Part shown: positions 1-8,400 of the stretch, in pieces
How positions within the stretch are numbered: the first letter of the stretch is position 1
Layout: each line of letters opens with the position of its first letter
Source of the DNA: Dehalococcoidia bacterium
GTDB lineage: Bacteria > Chloroflexota > Dehalococcoidia > UBA2979
NCBI GenBank assembly: GCA_028279505.1
Contig: JANQNP010000126.1
Coordinates: 1-64,000, forward strand
Length of the DNA stretch: 64,000 bases
Direction of reading: 5' to 3'
Translations under genes and position numbers: made by a program
Notes under the pieces: model-generated
What the model saw: the letters and a program-made list of their open reading frames with translations, nothing else
Told to the model about the DNA's origin: nothing
Databases searched by the model: none

Positions 1-348
1 CGCCAGCCACTCCGCCGCGGCGGCCGGCCCGCGCAGCTCCGTCGCCTCCCCGTCCTCGTCGAGGCCCATCACCCGCACCGACCGACAGCGCCAGCCAAGC
101 AACCCCTCCGCCGAATCGTCACGACAGATCGCCACCCCTCGCGCGAAGTCCGCCGCCTCCAGCCCAAGCCCAAGGGCATCCGTCTGCCGCAGCACCACCT
201 CATCGAGGTCTGCGTCCTCCCTGCTGCTCGGACCAGCCAGCCGAACCAGCAGGTTCGACTCCCGGAACTGGAGATAGACGTGCGAGTCCTCTCGGCTCAG
301 ACCGCCCGCCGGATTCAGCTCGGTCCAGAGTGCACACGCGTTCGCCAT
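1..348 (-). CDS. Partial hypothetical protein (C-terminus outside window)
   Basis: An open frame reads leftward from an ATG at 348 and runs off the window edge, giving 116 residues beginning MANACALWTELNPAGGLSRE. The visible part is a mixed alpha/beta sequence with many acidic residues, two Cys near the start and middle, and no signal peptide or membrane segment. I do not recognise a family. Third-position usage fits the neighbouring minus-strand genes (coding strand G-rich at wobble positions), so it looks like a native gene. Its upstream region contains a phased GTAC array and a palindrome that could be its operator. Confidence 0.6.
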   Translation of the reverse strand, partial: MANACALWTELNPAGGLSREDSHVYLQFRESNLLVRLAGPSSREDADLDEVVLRQTDALGLGLEAADFARGVAICRDDSAEGLLGWRCRSVRVMGLDEDGEATELRGPAAAAEWLA

Positions 349-403
349 GAGTCGCCTCCGAGGCTTCGCGCGCAGCCTATGCTCCTCGCACAAGCGAGTA
401 CAA

Positions 404-425
404 GTTCGTACTAGTGAGTACAAAC
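404..425. promoter_or_regulatory. Imperfect operator-like palindrome in a 10-bp phased GTAC array
   Basis: The half-sites GTTCGTACT and AGTACAAAC flank AGTG and match as an inverted repeat at 8 of 9 positions. GTAC recurs at 398, 408 and 418, with GTAT at 428, a 10 bp period equal to one helical turn. The stretch is clearly more A+T-rich than its surroundings and lies 56-77 bases upstream of the ATG at 348. The size and shape resemble operators of TetR-type regulators, but no such regulator is in the window. Confidence 0.4.
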
Positions 426-482
426 AAGTATTGATGATATGAACGAACTTCCGAGGCTCGGTCACGCTCCCGAGCCCCCGCC

Positions 483-944
483 TCAGTCGAAGTCCAGATC
501 CATCCACCGATGCTCGATCCCCGCATCGAGGAACACCGCACCCCGCGCTTCGTACCCCAGCCGTTCGTAGAACGGCATCGCCTGCACCTGCGCCGACAGC
601 GTGATCCCCGGCCGCCCGAGGCGACGCGCCTCGTCCTGCAGCGCCTCCATCACCACCCGCCCCGCACCCGTCCGCCGGTGCTCCTGCAGCACCGCCACCC
701 GCCCGATGTGTGCCCGCTCCGCCGGCGGATCGTCTAGCAACAACCGCCCCGTCCCCACCGGCTCCCCATCGAGGCGTGCCAGCACGTGTACGCAGTCGTC
801 CACCATCGTCGGATCTTCGTCGAACCGGTCGATCTCCTCCGCCTCCGGCACCAGCTGCTCCTCGATGAAGACGCGCCGCCGGATCTCCAGCGCGTCCGCC
901 AGCTCCTCCAGCGTCTCCACCCGAGTCACAATCAGGTCGCTCAT
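483..944 (-). CDS. GNAT family N-acetyltransferase
   Basis: The 153-residue product starts MSDLIVTRVETLEELADALE at an ATG whose position follows the upstream hydrolase stop by 8 bases. It has the GNAT fold signature: IRRRVFIEEQ near residues 21-30 (typical of the ElaA/YitI-like branch), the acetyl-CoA loop RRTGAG at about 90-95, and FYERLGY at 125-131 before the last strands. Length is normal for a single-domain GNAT. It would transfer an acetyl group from acetyl-CoA to an unknown amine. It is the second gene of a two-gene minus-strand operon with the alpha/beta hydrolase. A longer frame extends upstream, but that part is out-of-frame hydrolase sequence. Confidence 0.85.
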   Translation of the reverse strand: MSDLIVTRVETLEELADALEIRRRVFIEEQLVPEAEEIDRFDEDPTMVDDCVHVLARLDGEPVGTGRLLLDDPPAERAHIGRVAVLQEHRRTGAGRVVMEALQDEARRLGRPGITLSAQVQAMPFYERLGYEARGAVFLDAGIEHRWMDLDFD

Positions 945-952
945 CGCCGCAC

Positions 953-1726
953 CTACAGCCGCTCTACAAAGCGACGAATCATCGCGGTCAGCTGCTCCGG
1001 CGCCTCCAGCTGCACGAAGTGCCCGCACAGCGCCGCCTGCGCGTACGCCGCCCGAGGCAAGATCGCGTGCACCGTGGCCGCCGGCCGCAGATTGTGCCCC
1101 CCGTCCACGTACAGCACCGGCTGCCGCACCTGTTTCGCGATCGCCGGCACGTTCGCCGTCAGCGACGCGCGCCACGACGCCAGCGCCGCGTGCTCCGGCG
1201 TCCGCACCGCCTCCCCGACCACCCGCTCCGCCAGCGCCGCATCTCGAGGATCGGGGAAGAACCGCGCGTAGAACGCCGCCATCGCCGCCTCGTACGGCGG
1301 CTCCGCCACCGCTCGCCACAGCTCCGTCCCCGCCACCTCCCGCGCCGTCGCGTACTGATCGAGGGCGCCATCCACCATCACCACCCCGCGCACCAGTCGC
1401 GGGTGCCGGCGCGCCAGCTCCAGCGCCACCGTGCTCCCCATCGAATGGCCCACCACCACCGCGTCCCGGACCCGCCGCGACCGCGCCAGCGCCGCCGTGT
1501 CATCGGCGAACTGCCGCATCGAATACCCATCCGAGGGCGCATCGGACTGGCCGTGACCGCGCAGATCGAGCCGCAGCACCCGGTGCTGCCGGGCCAGCGG
1601 CGTGGCAACCGCCTGCCAGTGATCCAACCTCGAGGCCCAACCGTGGATGAGGATCAGCGCCGGACGGCCCTCGCCGGCCTCCCGGTAGTTGAGCTGCACC
1701 CGATCCGGCGTCCGGTAGGTCGGCAT
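953..1726 (-). CDS. Alpha/beta hydrolase
   Basis: The 257-residue cytoplasmic protein has the HGW oxyanion motif at 28-30, the nucleophile elbow GHSMG at 93-97 (Ser95), a likely acid Asp in YVDGG near 208, and the catalytic His in GHFVQLEAPEQ near 236. RLDLRGHGQSDAP around 52-64 is typical of the family. The substrate is unknown; esterases, lactonases and C-C hydrolases share this layout. A good ribosome binding site (GGAGG) precedes the ATG. It is divergent from the DinB gene across only 32 bases and is followed by the GNAT gene. Confidence 0.85.
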   Translation of the reverse strand: MPTYRTPDRVQLNYREAGEGRPALILIHGWASRLDHWQAVATPLARQHRVLRLDLRGHGQSDAPSDGYSMRQFADDTAALARSRRVRDAVVVGHSMGSTVALELARRHPRLVRGVVMVDGALDQYATAREVAGTELWRAVAEPPYEAAMAAFYARFFPDPRDAALAERVVGEAVRTPEHAALASWRASLTANVPAIAKQVRQPVLYVDGGHNLRPAATVHAILPRAAYAQAALCGHFVQLEAPEQLTAMIRRFVERL

Positions 1727-1743
1727 CCGCGCTCCTCCGGACG

Positions 1744-1749
1744 TACGAT
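1744..1749 (+). promoter_or_regulatory. -10 element of a leaderless promoter (DinB gene)
   Basis: TACGAT ends 9 nt before the ATG at 1759, so transcription would start at or next to the start codon. No Shine-Dalgarno sequence intervenes. Confidence 0.5.
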
Positions 1750-1758
1750 ACGCGCACC

Positions 1759-2244
1759 ATGACCCGCACCGCGGTCGACCAGCTCCTCTGGCTCCTCGAT
1801 CAGGCCTTCGAGGCCGACGACGAGCATTCCGTGCTCGCCAACCTCGCCCATATCGACGGACTGTGGCGCGTCGTCCCGCCGGGCGGCGAGCGCTCGATCG
1901 CCGACATCATCGATCACGTCGGCGGCTGTAAGTTCATGTACGAGAACTACGCCTTCGGCGACGGCGCCTACACCTGGGACGCACCACCCGCCCGAGGCCC
2001 AACCGACCAGGCCGAGGCCCTCGACTGGATGCGCGAAGGCCACCAGAAGTTCGTCGCGTCAGTCCGAACGCTGGACGACGCCGAACTCGACACCCCGCGC
2101 CTCACCAACTGGGGCGAACTCATGGAGACGCGAAAGATCATCGAGGTGATGGTCGCGCACGACTTCTACCACGCCGGCGAAATCAACCACATCCGCGCCA
2201 TGCTCCAGCAGCGCGACCGCTGGGCGCACCTGCCGCAAGATTGA
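1759..2244 (+). CDS. DinB family protein
   Basis: The 161-residue product is all-helical and carries the three His positions of the DinB/YfiT four-helix-bundle fold: H in DHVGG near 53, and VAHDFYHAGEINHIR near 136-150. Members bind a divalent metal and some are thiol-dependent S-transferases (mycothiol or bacillithiol type); which thiol would apply here is unknown. The start is fixed by a -10 hexamer immediately upstream, suggesting a leaderless mRNA. It converges with the small Cys-rich gene 31 bases downstream. Confidence 0.85.
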   Translation: MTRTAVDQLLWLLDQAFEADDEHSVLANLAHIDGLWRVVPPGGERSIADIIDHVGGCKFMYENYAFGDGAYTWDAPPARGPTDQAEALDWMREGHQKFVASVRTLDDAELDTPRLTNWGELMETRKIIEVMVAHDFYHAGEINHIRAMLQQRDRWAHLPQD

Positions 2245-2275
2245 GCGCCCGCTGGGAGGCTCGGCCGACCGACGC

Positions 2276-2545
2276 TCAGTCGAACCGAACGATCTCCAGC
2301 TTCGGCGGCTCGACCTCCGGCTCGGGCAGCCGCTCCCAGCCGTCTGGGTAGGACACCTCCAGCCGGCCGATCCGCCACTGACCGCCACTCGCCCACTGTC
2401 CGGCGTTGCGCTCGTGCAGATCGCACATCGTCAAGCCGCTGCCCGCGTGCACCCACGTCGCCGGCTGGCCGCACACATCGTCGGCGCCGCAGCAATCGTC
2501 CTCCGCTGAGACCGCCTGTGCGCAGGTCAGCGCGCCACCGCTCAT
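2276..2545 (-). CDS. Small cysteine-rich hypothetical protein
   Basis: The 89-residue protein starts MSGGALTCAQAVSAEDDCCG. It contains C-x9-CC, a C in VCGQPAT and a C-x2-H in MCDLHE, a spacing that could hold a zinc ion as a small knuckle. The C-terminal half (EVSYPDGWERLPEPEVEP) is proline- and acid-rich. I do not recognise a family. A longer frame extends upstream to 2620 but crosses the terminator hairpin of the next gene, so the ATG at 2545 is preferred. No strong ribosome binding site is seen. Confidence 0.5.
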   Translation of the reverse strand: MSGGALTCAQAVSAEDDCCGADDVCGQPATWVHAGSGLTMCDLHERNAGQWASGGQWRIGRLEVSYPDGWERLPEPEVEPPKLEIVRFD

Positions 2546-2579
2546 CTCACACCCCTCGGAACCCTGGACCGGACGCCAA

Positions 2580-2609
2580 ACGGGCGCGCCGCTTGCGCGA
2601 CGCGCCCGT
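2580..2609 (-). terminator. Intrinsic terminator of the substrate-binding protein gene
   Basis: A perfect 9-bp stem (ACGGGCGCG at 2580-2588 paired with CGCGCCCGT at 2601-2609) lies 20 bases past the stop at 2630. On the minus strand it is followed by TTT. Confidence 0.6.
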
Positions 2610-2629
2610 CGTTGGTCCAACCCTGCTAG

Positions 2630-4489
2630 CTACCGGTCGACGTTGGTGATGTCCGGAGCACCGTCGTCGAGCCAGATCGCTCGTGCCTGGTCGTTCGCGT
2701 AGCAGACGTAGCTGCCCATCAACGCGTGGTACCGGTAGTTCATCACGTAGTTCTTCCACGCCACGCGGACCAGCGGCTCCGGGAACCACGCCTGGTACAC
2801 CTTGTCGTGGATGCGGTCGAAGATGTCCAACCACACCTGCTTCTGCTCGTCGCCCGGCGTCAGCGAGCGGTTCTTCTCGAGCAGCGCGTCCAGCTCCGGG
2901 TCGTTGATGCTGCCGTAGTTCACGCCACCAGTGGAGTGGTAGAACGGGAACACCCACTGGTCCATCGAGTAACCCGGCGGGCCCCAGAGGAACCCGATCG
3001 TGTCATCGAAGTTCCGGTCGGACATCAGCGTCACGTGCGTCGGGTTGTCCACCTCGCGGAACGAGATGTTCACCTCGGGCAGGTTCGCGTTGATCCCCGG
3101 CACCACCAGCTCAGACAGCTCACGCCGGTAGTAGAACGACGGCATCTCCATCTCGAGCGGTGAGTCGGCCGTGAAGCCGGCCGCCTGCATCTTCTTCGAC
3201 GCCTCGTCCGTGTTGAGCTGGTACCACGGCCCGTTCGCCGCTGCCGTCGGGTACTCATCGAAGAGCAGCGCCCACGGCATCGGAGCGTTCGAGTACGGAC
3301 CCTCGGGGTTGTCGTTGTCGCCAACGTTCCGGGCGAAGTCGTACTCCACACGGTCGAACGCCTGCGACAGCGCCTGTCGCACCCGGTCGTCCTGGAACGT
3401 CGGGTTCTTCATCTGGAACTGGAACCCGTTGACGTTCGCGCCACGCGACCGCGGGAACACCTCGGCAACCAGGTCGCTGCCGTGCGTGTTGTTCATGTCC
3501 TCCAGGTCGGCCTGGTCGGTCGGGTAGAAGTCGATGAAGTTGTCGGTCTGGAACCCGGCGCGGCGAACGTTCGGGTCGTTCTGCGTCTGCGCGATCACCT
3601 CGTCCAGATACGGCAACCCCTCCTCGAAGTAGTTGGGGTTCCGCTTGAAGACTGTGCGCTCGTTCTTCGACCAGTCGTCCTGGATGAACGGGCCGGTGCC
3701 GACCGCGACCTCCTGCCGCAGATCCTCGTCGTCCACCAGCTCCTTCAGGTAGATGAAGCCCCACGACGCCAGCGTCGTCGGGAAGTCGGCCAGCGGCTGG
3801 TTCAGCGACACGCGAACCGTGTAGTCGTCCGGAGCCTCAATCGTCTCCGCGACCGCCAGCACGTCCTTCTGGGTACCGCCCTCGCGCAGCATCTCCAGCG
3901 TCGAGACCACGTCCTCGGACGTGAACTCCCGGCCGTTCGCCGGCGCCTTGTCGTGCGTCATGATCCCTTCACGGAGGTTGAAGACAAACTCCGTGTTGTC
4001 GTCGGACGCCGCTTCCCAGGACTCGGCGAGGTCGGGCTCGATCTCCACCACTTCCTGGTTCGCGCTCGCACCGGTCTTGCCGCGCAGCAGCTTGTTATTC
4101 GTGAAGTTCAGCGTGTGGTAGATGGTGCATGACAGCGTCCGGTTCATGTCCATCCGCGGCGGCTCGAGGTAGCGCGTGTACAGCGTGCCGCCGTACTTCG
4201 CATTGTTCGCCGGGTCCGCCTCCGCGGCCGATGGGCCCACGTGCCCCTCGTAGATGCCCGGCGTCAGGCGAACCTGGTCTGCGGGGACTCCACCGCCGCC
4301 ACCGTTCCCGCCGCCGCCGTTGCCACCACCGCCGCCGCCGTTGTCGGGCGTCGACGTCGCGTCGTCGTCATCGCCGCCACAACCGATCAGCGCCGCGCCC
4401 GCCAGTCCGGCACCGGCAACGCTCGCGCCCCGGAGCATCGTGCGCCGGCTGACGCGACCGCGCGTCCAGTAGTTCCCGCGTTCTCGCAT
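2630..4489 (-). CDS. ABC transporter substrate-binding protein, family 5 (peptide/oligosaccharide type), Tat lipoprotein
   Basis: The 619-residue product has a twin-arginine signal (SRRTMLR at about 14-20) followed by a lipobox ending in Cys at about 37, so it is exported folded and lipid-anchored. A Gly/Asn/Asp linker precedes the binding domain. SBP family 5 hallmarks are present: LAESWEASDD-like text, FNLREGIMTHDKAPANGREFTSEDV, and GTGPF near the middle. Length is typical of DppA/OppA-like proteins. The ATG at 4489 is preferred over upstream in-frame starts because of a GGAGGG ribosome binding site and the Tat signal. Partners are probably the two permeases at 5819-7741. The ligand cannot be read from sequence. 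Confidence 0.9.
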   Translation of the reverse strand: MRERGNYWTRGRVSRRTMLRGASVAGAGLAGAALIGCGGDDDDATSTPDNGGGGGGNGGGGNGGGGGVPADQVRLTPGIYEGHVGPSAAEADPANNAKYGGTLYTRYLEPPRMDMNRTLSCTIYHTLNFTNNKLLRGKTGASANQEVVEIEPDLAESWEAASDDNTEFVFNLREGIMTHDKAPANGREFTSEDVVSTLEMLREGGTQKDVLAVAETIEAPDDYTVRVSLNQPLADFPTTLASWGFIYLKELVDDEDLRQEVAVGTGPFIQDDWSKNERTVFKRNPNYFEEGLPYLDEVIAQTQNDPNVRRAGFQTDNFIDFYPTDQADLEDMNNTHGSDLVAEVFPRSRGANVNGFQFQMKNPTFQDDRVRQALSQAFDRVEYDFARNVGDNDNPEGPYSNAPMPWALLFDEYPTAAANGPWYQLNTDEASKKMQAAGFTADSPLEMEMPSFYYRRELSELVVPGINANLPEVNISFREVDNPTHVTLMSDRNFDDTIGFLWGPPGYSMDQWVFPFYHSTGGVNYGSINDPELDALLEKNRSLTPGDEQKQVWLDIFDRIHDKVYQAWFPEPLVRVAWKNYVMNYRYHALMGSYVCYANDQARAIWLDDGAPDITNVDR

Positions 4490-4861
4490 GGGTCCCTCCC
4501 TCTGTGTGGCGCGCTCCCCGTCCGGAGCGCGGTCGTGGGCGGTACGATAACGCCCGGTATCAGACAACACAAATGTGGTTCGTGAAGAAGAGCACGAGCA
4601 GCCTCCCCGTCACCCATCGCCAACCACACCGATTGCAACGACCGAGGCAGGCGCGACCACCGAGGCATCCGCGAAGGCACGACCACCGAGGCACGACCAA
4701 CGAGGCTCACCCGAAGGCGCAGCTACTGAGGCACAACCACCGGAGCACGACCGCGAGGCCACGGATCGCGAAGACACGGATCGCGAGGACGCAGACCGGA
4801 AGGAACGGCGAGAAGCACGACCACGAAACCGAGAACGCGAACGCACCCGGAGGCCGAGCCC
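4490..4861. repeat. Intergenic region with degenerate CGACCACCGAGGCA-type direct repeats
   Basis: From about 4635 to 4810 variants of CGACCACCGAGGCA follow one another at irregular 14-21 base spacing (for example CGACCACCGAGGCATCC, CGACCACCGAGGCACGACC, CGGATCGCGAAGACA, CGGATCGCGAGGACG). Spacings that are not multiples of three argue against coding. Plus-strand frames through it are open only because the DNA is so G+C-rich. The first 80 bases hold the promoter side of the minus-strand lipoprotein gene. Confidence 0.5.
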
Positions 4862-5662
4862 ATGCAAGTCACGATCCTGCCCAACCAGCGACGCCCCGGG
4901 GTCGGCCGCCAGCCAGTCCGCGAGAACCGCCGCGCCTGGCTCCCCCAGCAGGCACGCTTCTGCCCCGTGCTCGAAGACGGCAGCCGCCTCGGCTTCCTCG
5001 TCTACCCGCCCCTCGAGGACCCCGAAGTCCTCCAGATCCGCCGCACCCGCGACGAGACCCTGCGCTTCTCCTTCGCCACCACCGCCGAGGACGGCACCAC
5101 CCGCCCGCTCTGGATCCTGGACATGACCGCCTCCGCCGGCGGCGGCGGACTCGACGCCCACGAGCTGCGCTTCGTCGACGAGCAACTCCAGCTCTCACAA
5201 GAGCAGGTCCTCGGCCAGCTCGACGCCCTGACCGTCAACCTCAACGCCCCGCCCGGCGCCGTCGGCATCCGCGGCGGCTTCGACTTCGTCACGCCCGAGG
5301 GTTGGGACACCGTCTACCTCGGCGTCCTCAACGAGGTCCAACCACCCCACGTGCCCGTGCTCGCCGCCCGCATCGAAACGGACTGGTACTCCCAGCCCAC
5401 CGAGTTCCGCTACGTCCTCGGCACCGGCCAGACCATCAGCATCGCCGGGTCCGCCCCCATCGGGCAGGTCTTCTTCGTCCCCCGCGAGCCCGTCGAGCTA
5501 CAGGAAGGCTCCGACGCCGACGCCACCCGCTTCGAAGAAGCGCAGCGCGAGTACTGGACCGAGCGTGCTGAAAAGGAGCGCCCCACCAACTTCGGAACCA
5601 TCCACTCGTACCACTACCGGGACGTCCAACGAGCCCGTGGTTCCGGCCTCAACGCCGAGTGA
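4862..5662 (+). CDS. Hypothetical protein, unrecognised (possible DUF6065-like)
   Basis: The 266-residue protein begins MQVTILPNQRRPGVGRQPVR. It has no signal peptide or membrane helix, a Trp/Tyr/Pro-rich mixed alpha/beta body (LGFLVYPPLEDPEVLQ; GFDFVTPEGWDTVYLGVLNE; WYSQPTEFRYVLGTGQ) and a charged C-terminus ending in HSYHYRDVQRARG. The order of an N-terminal WLPQQARFCP-type segment, a LNAPPG...TPEGW segment and a W..P.F..VL segment is faintly like DUF6065 proteins, which I cannot verify. It lies between the importer lipoprotein and the permeases but in its own transcription context, directly after a repeat array. Function unknown. Confidence 0.65.
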   Translation: MQVTILPNQRRPGVGRQPVRENRRAWLPQQARFCPVLEDGSRLGFLVYPPLEDPEVLQIRRTRDETLRFSFATTAEDGTTRPLWILDMTASAGGGGLDAHELRFVDEQLQLSQEQVLGQLDALTVNLNAPPGAVGIRGGFDFVTPEGWDTVYLGVLNEVQPPHVPVLAARIETDWYSQPTEFRYVLGTGQTISIAGSAPIGQVFFVPREPVELQEGSDADATRFEEAQREYWTERAEKERPTNFGTIHSYHYRDVQRARGSGLNAE

Positions 5663-5723
5663 ACTGCCGCTCGCAGGGCCACCGCGACCCCTGGATCGAG
5701 CGCCGAGCGTGAGGCCGATTACG

Positions 5724-5753
5724 TTGTGACCGTCATAGCGATTGTGGTATCAC
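5724..5753 (+). promoter_or_regulatory. Candidate promoter of the permease operon
   Basis: TTGTGA at 5724-5729 and TATCAC at 5748-5753 are separated by 18 bases and sit 65 bases before the permease ATG. The match to the housekeeping consensus is moderate. Confidence 0.3.
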
Positions 5754-5818
5754 CCTCGGGTTATCGCATGCGTGTTCGATCGATCGCTCCGCCCGCCCGT
5801 CGTCCGTGAGGAACGCAG

Positions 5819-6766
5819 ATGCAGCAATACATCCTCCGTCGTCTCATTCTCATGATCCCGACGATCCTCGTGATCACGCTCTTCACCTTCGGGCTGCTCC
5901 GCATCATGCCCGGCGACTTCATCGTCGCTCAGATGGCAGAAGCCCGCGGCGTCGACGAAGAGCAGATGCAGATCTGGCGCGCCGAGCTCGGCCTTGATGA
6001 GCCCGCCATCACCCAGTACGTCAAGTGGGTCGGCGGCGTCCTCACCGGCGACTGGGGCACATCCTTCTGGCAGAACGAGCCGGTCACCCACGTGATCGGC
6101 CGCGCGCTCCCGATCTCGATCGAACTCGGGCTCTTAGCGATCATCATCGGGATCATCATCTCGTTACCCGTCGGCGTGATATCCGCCGTCCGCCAGGACA
6201 CCTGGTTGGACTACCTCGGCAGAAGCATCTCGATCGCCGGCATCTCGATCCCGAACTTCTTCCTCGCGATCCTGATCATCATCTACGGCGCTCGCTGGTT
6301 CGGATTCTTCCCGACTCAGGTCTATCAGAACCCGCTCGACGACCCGATCGCCAACCTCAAACAGTTCCTCCCCGGCGCGTTCGTGCTCGGTGCCGCGCTC
6401 TCCGCGCAGAACATGCGCATGCTGCGCACCACCATGCTCGAGACGCTCCGCGCCGACTACGTGCGCACGGCGCGCGCCAAGGGCCTGCGCGAGAGCGGGG
6501 TCATCTTCCGCCACGCCTTCCGCAACGCCCTGATCCCCGTGGTCACGCTCCTCGGCTTCCAGATCTCCGTGGCGATCGGCGGCTCCGTCATCGTCGAAAC
6601 CGTCTTCGGTATGAACGGGATCGGCCGGAACTACATCGCGGCGGTGCAACAACGCGACTATCCGCTGGTCCAGGGAATCCTCCTGGTCCTCGTCTCCACC
6701 ACGCTGTTGACCAACCTCTTAGTGGACCTCAGCTACTCGTGGCTGGACCCGAGAATCCGCTACTAG
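5819..6766 (+). CDS. ABC transporter permease, DppB/OppB type
   Basis: The 315-residue inner-membrane protein opens MQQYILRRLILMIPTILVIT, the standard start of BPD_transp_1 family DppB proteins, with about six membrane helices. The cytoplasmic coupling loop is ETLRADYVRTARAKGLRESGV near residues 210-230, and the end carries FGMNGIGRNYIAAVQQRDYPLVQG. It forms the channel with the DppC-like protein that follows after 39 bases. A GAGGAA ribosome binding site precedes the ATG. The gene is separated from the lipoprotein by an unrelated gene. Confidence 0.92.
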   Translation: MQQYILRRLILMIPTILVITLFTFGLLRIMPGDFIVAQMAEARGVDEEQMQIWRAELGLDEPAITQYVKWVGGVLTGDWGTSFWQNEPVTHVIGRALPISIELGLLAIIIGIIISLPVGVISAVRQDTWLDYLGRSISIAGISIPNFFLAILIIIYGARWFGFFPTQVYQNPLDDPIANLKQFLPGAFVLGAALSAQNMRMLRTTMLETLRADYVRTARAKGLRESGVIFRHAFRNALIPVVTLLGFQISVAIGGSVIVETVFGMNGIGRNYIAAVQQRDYPLVQGILLVLVSTTLLTNLLVDLSYSWLDPRIRY

Positions 6767-6805
6767 CCACCCAGACGGCTCAGACTCGAACCTTCGGAGG
6801 GAACG

Positions 6806-7741
6806 ATGGTCGCTAGTCCTGATGCAATGGAACTCTCGGGTGCGCCCGCTGAGTTGATCCGCTCGAAACCACCCCACGTGCGCCTGTGGGCCTTCACGCG
6901 CCGACGCCCGCTGGGAGCCGTCTCCGGCCTGCTCTGCCTCCTGATCCTCATCACCGCCATCGGGGCCTGGACCGGCGTCTTCGTCCCCTACGACCCCATC
7001 GAACTCAACGCACGCGACCGGCTCGCCCCCATCTGGAGCGAATCGCTCGACGGTGAGAAGTTCTTCATCCTCGGCACCGACGACCTCGGCCGCGACATGT
7101 TCAGCCGCATCGTCGAAGGCGCCAAGATCTCCGTCTTCTTCGGCATCGGCGTCGCCGCCATCGCCGTCGTCATCGGCGGCTTCATCGGCCTCATCTCCTC
7201 CTACGTCGGAGGCATCGTCGACCTCGTCGTGCAGCGCGTCGTCGACGCCCTCCAGACCGTGCCGCTGCTCGTCCTCGCCATCGCCGTCGTCTCCATTAGC
7301 GGACCCGGAATCATGAAAGGCTTCTGGATTCTCGCCTTCCTCTCGATCCCGAGACCCGTCCGCGTCATCCGTGGATCGGTCCTCGCCGTCCGCGAAGAGA
7401 TGTACGTCGAAGCCGCGCGCAGCCTCGGCGCCAGCGACATGCGCGTCATGTTCCGCCACGTCCTGCCCAACGTCATGGCGCCCATGATCGTCCTCGCCTC
7501 GTACATCCTCGCCGTCGCCATCATCGTCGAGGCATCGCTCTCCTTCCTCGGCATCGGCGCCCAGCCGCCGACGCCATCGTGGGGCGCCATGCTTTCCGGC
7601 AACGGCGCGATCTACTTCAACACCAACCCGCGGCTCGCCCTCATGCCCGGCCTCGCCATCAGCATCGTCGTCTTCGCGACCAACATGTTCGGCGACGCCC
7701 TCCGCGACGAACTCGACCCCCGCCTCCGCGGCTCCCAGTAG
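6806..7741 (+). CDS. ABC transporter permease, DppC/OppC type
   Basis: The 311-residue membrane protein has the DppC layout: an N-terminal cytoplasmic tail with RRRPLGAVSG, a first helix, the periplasmic LGTDDLGRDMFSRIVEGAKIS segment, and the coupling loop REEMYVEAARSLGASDMRVMFRHVLPN. The SFLGIGAQPPTPSWGAM motif and a C-terminal GDALRDELDPRLRG are standard. A GGAGGG ribosome binding site sits 7 bases before the ATG. No ATPase (DppD/DppF) gene follows; a strong hairpin does, so the importer must borrow ATPases encoded elsewhere. Confidence 0.92.
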   Translation: MVASPDAMELSGAPAELIRSKPPHVRLWAFTRRRPLGAVSGLLCLLILITAIGAWTGVFVPYDPIELNARDRLAPIWSESLDGEKFFILGTDDLGRDMFSRIVEGAKISVFFGIGVAAIAVVIGGFIGLISSYVGGIVDLVVQRVVDALQTVPLLVLAIAVVSISGPGIMKGFWILAFLSIPRPVRVIRGSVLAVREEMYVEAARSLGASDMRVMFRHVLPNVMAPMIVLASYILAVAIIVEASLSFLGIGAQPPTPSWGAMLSGNGAIYFNTNPRLALMPGLAISIVVFATNMFGDALRDELDPRLRGSQ

Positions 7742-7811
7742 CCGAGGAGGCATCGAGAAAGGCACAGCCCCCGCGGCTCGCAGTAACCCCACTGCACCCG
7801 CGACCACCCAG

Positions 7812-7841
7812 ACAAGGCGCCGGCACCCTCCGGCGCCTTGT
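7812..7841 (+). terminator. Terminator-like hairpin after the permease operon
   Basis: A perfect 12-bp stem (ACAAGGCGCCGG at 7812-7823 with CCGGCGCCTTGT at 7830-7841, 6-base loop) lies 70 bases past the permease stop. There is no T-run, so termination strength is uncertain. Confidence 0.55.
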
Positions 7842-7944
7842 CCGATCCCGGGCCGCGTCGCCCAGGAGCCACACGAGCCGCCAGCCGCTCAAACGACTGG
7901 CGATGAACTCCCCTCCCCACCCGAACCCACCGACAGTCCGGACC

Positions 7945-8400
7945 CGCCACCCTCCGGAATCGCCGGCCCTCCGGAATCACCGCCCCTCCGATGTCACCGC
8001 CCCTTCGGAATCACCGACCCTCCGAAGTCACCGCCCCTTCGGAATCACCGACCCTCTGGAATCACCGGCTCTCCGGAATCACCGACCCTCTGGAACTCGC
8101 CGACCCTCCAGAACTCGCCGACCCTCCGGAGTCACCGACTCCCCGGAGTCACCGACTCCCCGGATTCACTGGCCCTCCGGAATCACCACCCCTCCGGAAT
8201 CGCCGGCCCTCCGGAATCGCCGACCCTCCGGAATCACCGACCCTCCGGAACTCGCCGACCCTCCGGAACTCGCCGACCCTCCGGAGTCACCGCCCTCCGG
8301 AGTCACCGCCCCCCGGAATCACCGGCCCCCCCGGATTCACTGGCCCTCCGGATTCACTGGCCCTCGGGATCACCAGCCCCCGGAACCGCTAGCCCCCCGG
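7945..8400. repeat. Tandem array of about 25 degenerate 17-18 bp units
   Basis: The unit is close to CCCTCCGGAATCACCGA, repeated head to tail with point changes (CTCTGG, CCCTTCGG, GAACTCGCCGA, GGATTCACTGG variants). Most units are 17 bp, some 18, so the frame rotates and the array is not a protein repeat. Decayed copies continue to about 8530. It lies between a terminator hairpin and the phage-tail-like pair. No leader, spacers or cas genes, so it is not a CRISPR array. Confidence 0.8.

Noticed and set aside
248..270. tRNA-like T-arm text (GGTTCGACTCCC)
   Set aside because: It lies inside a supported open frame and no acceptor, D or anticodon stems can be built around it.
7945..8400. Possible CRISPR array
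   Set aside because: Units abut with no spacers, vary from copy to copy, and no cas genes are present.
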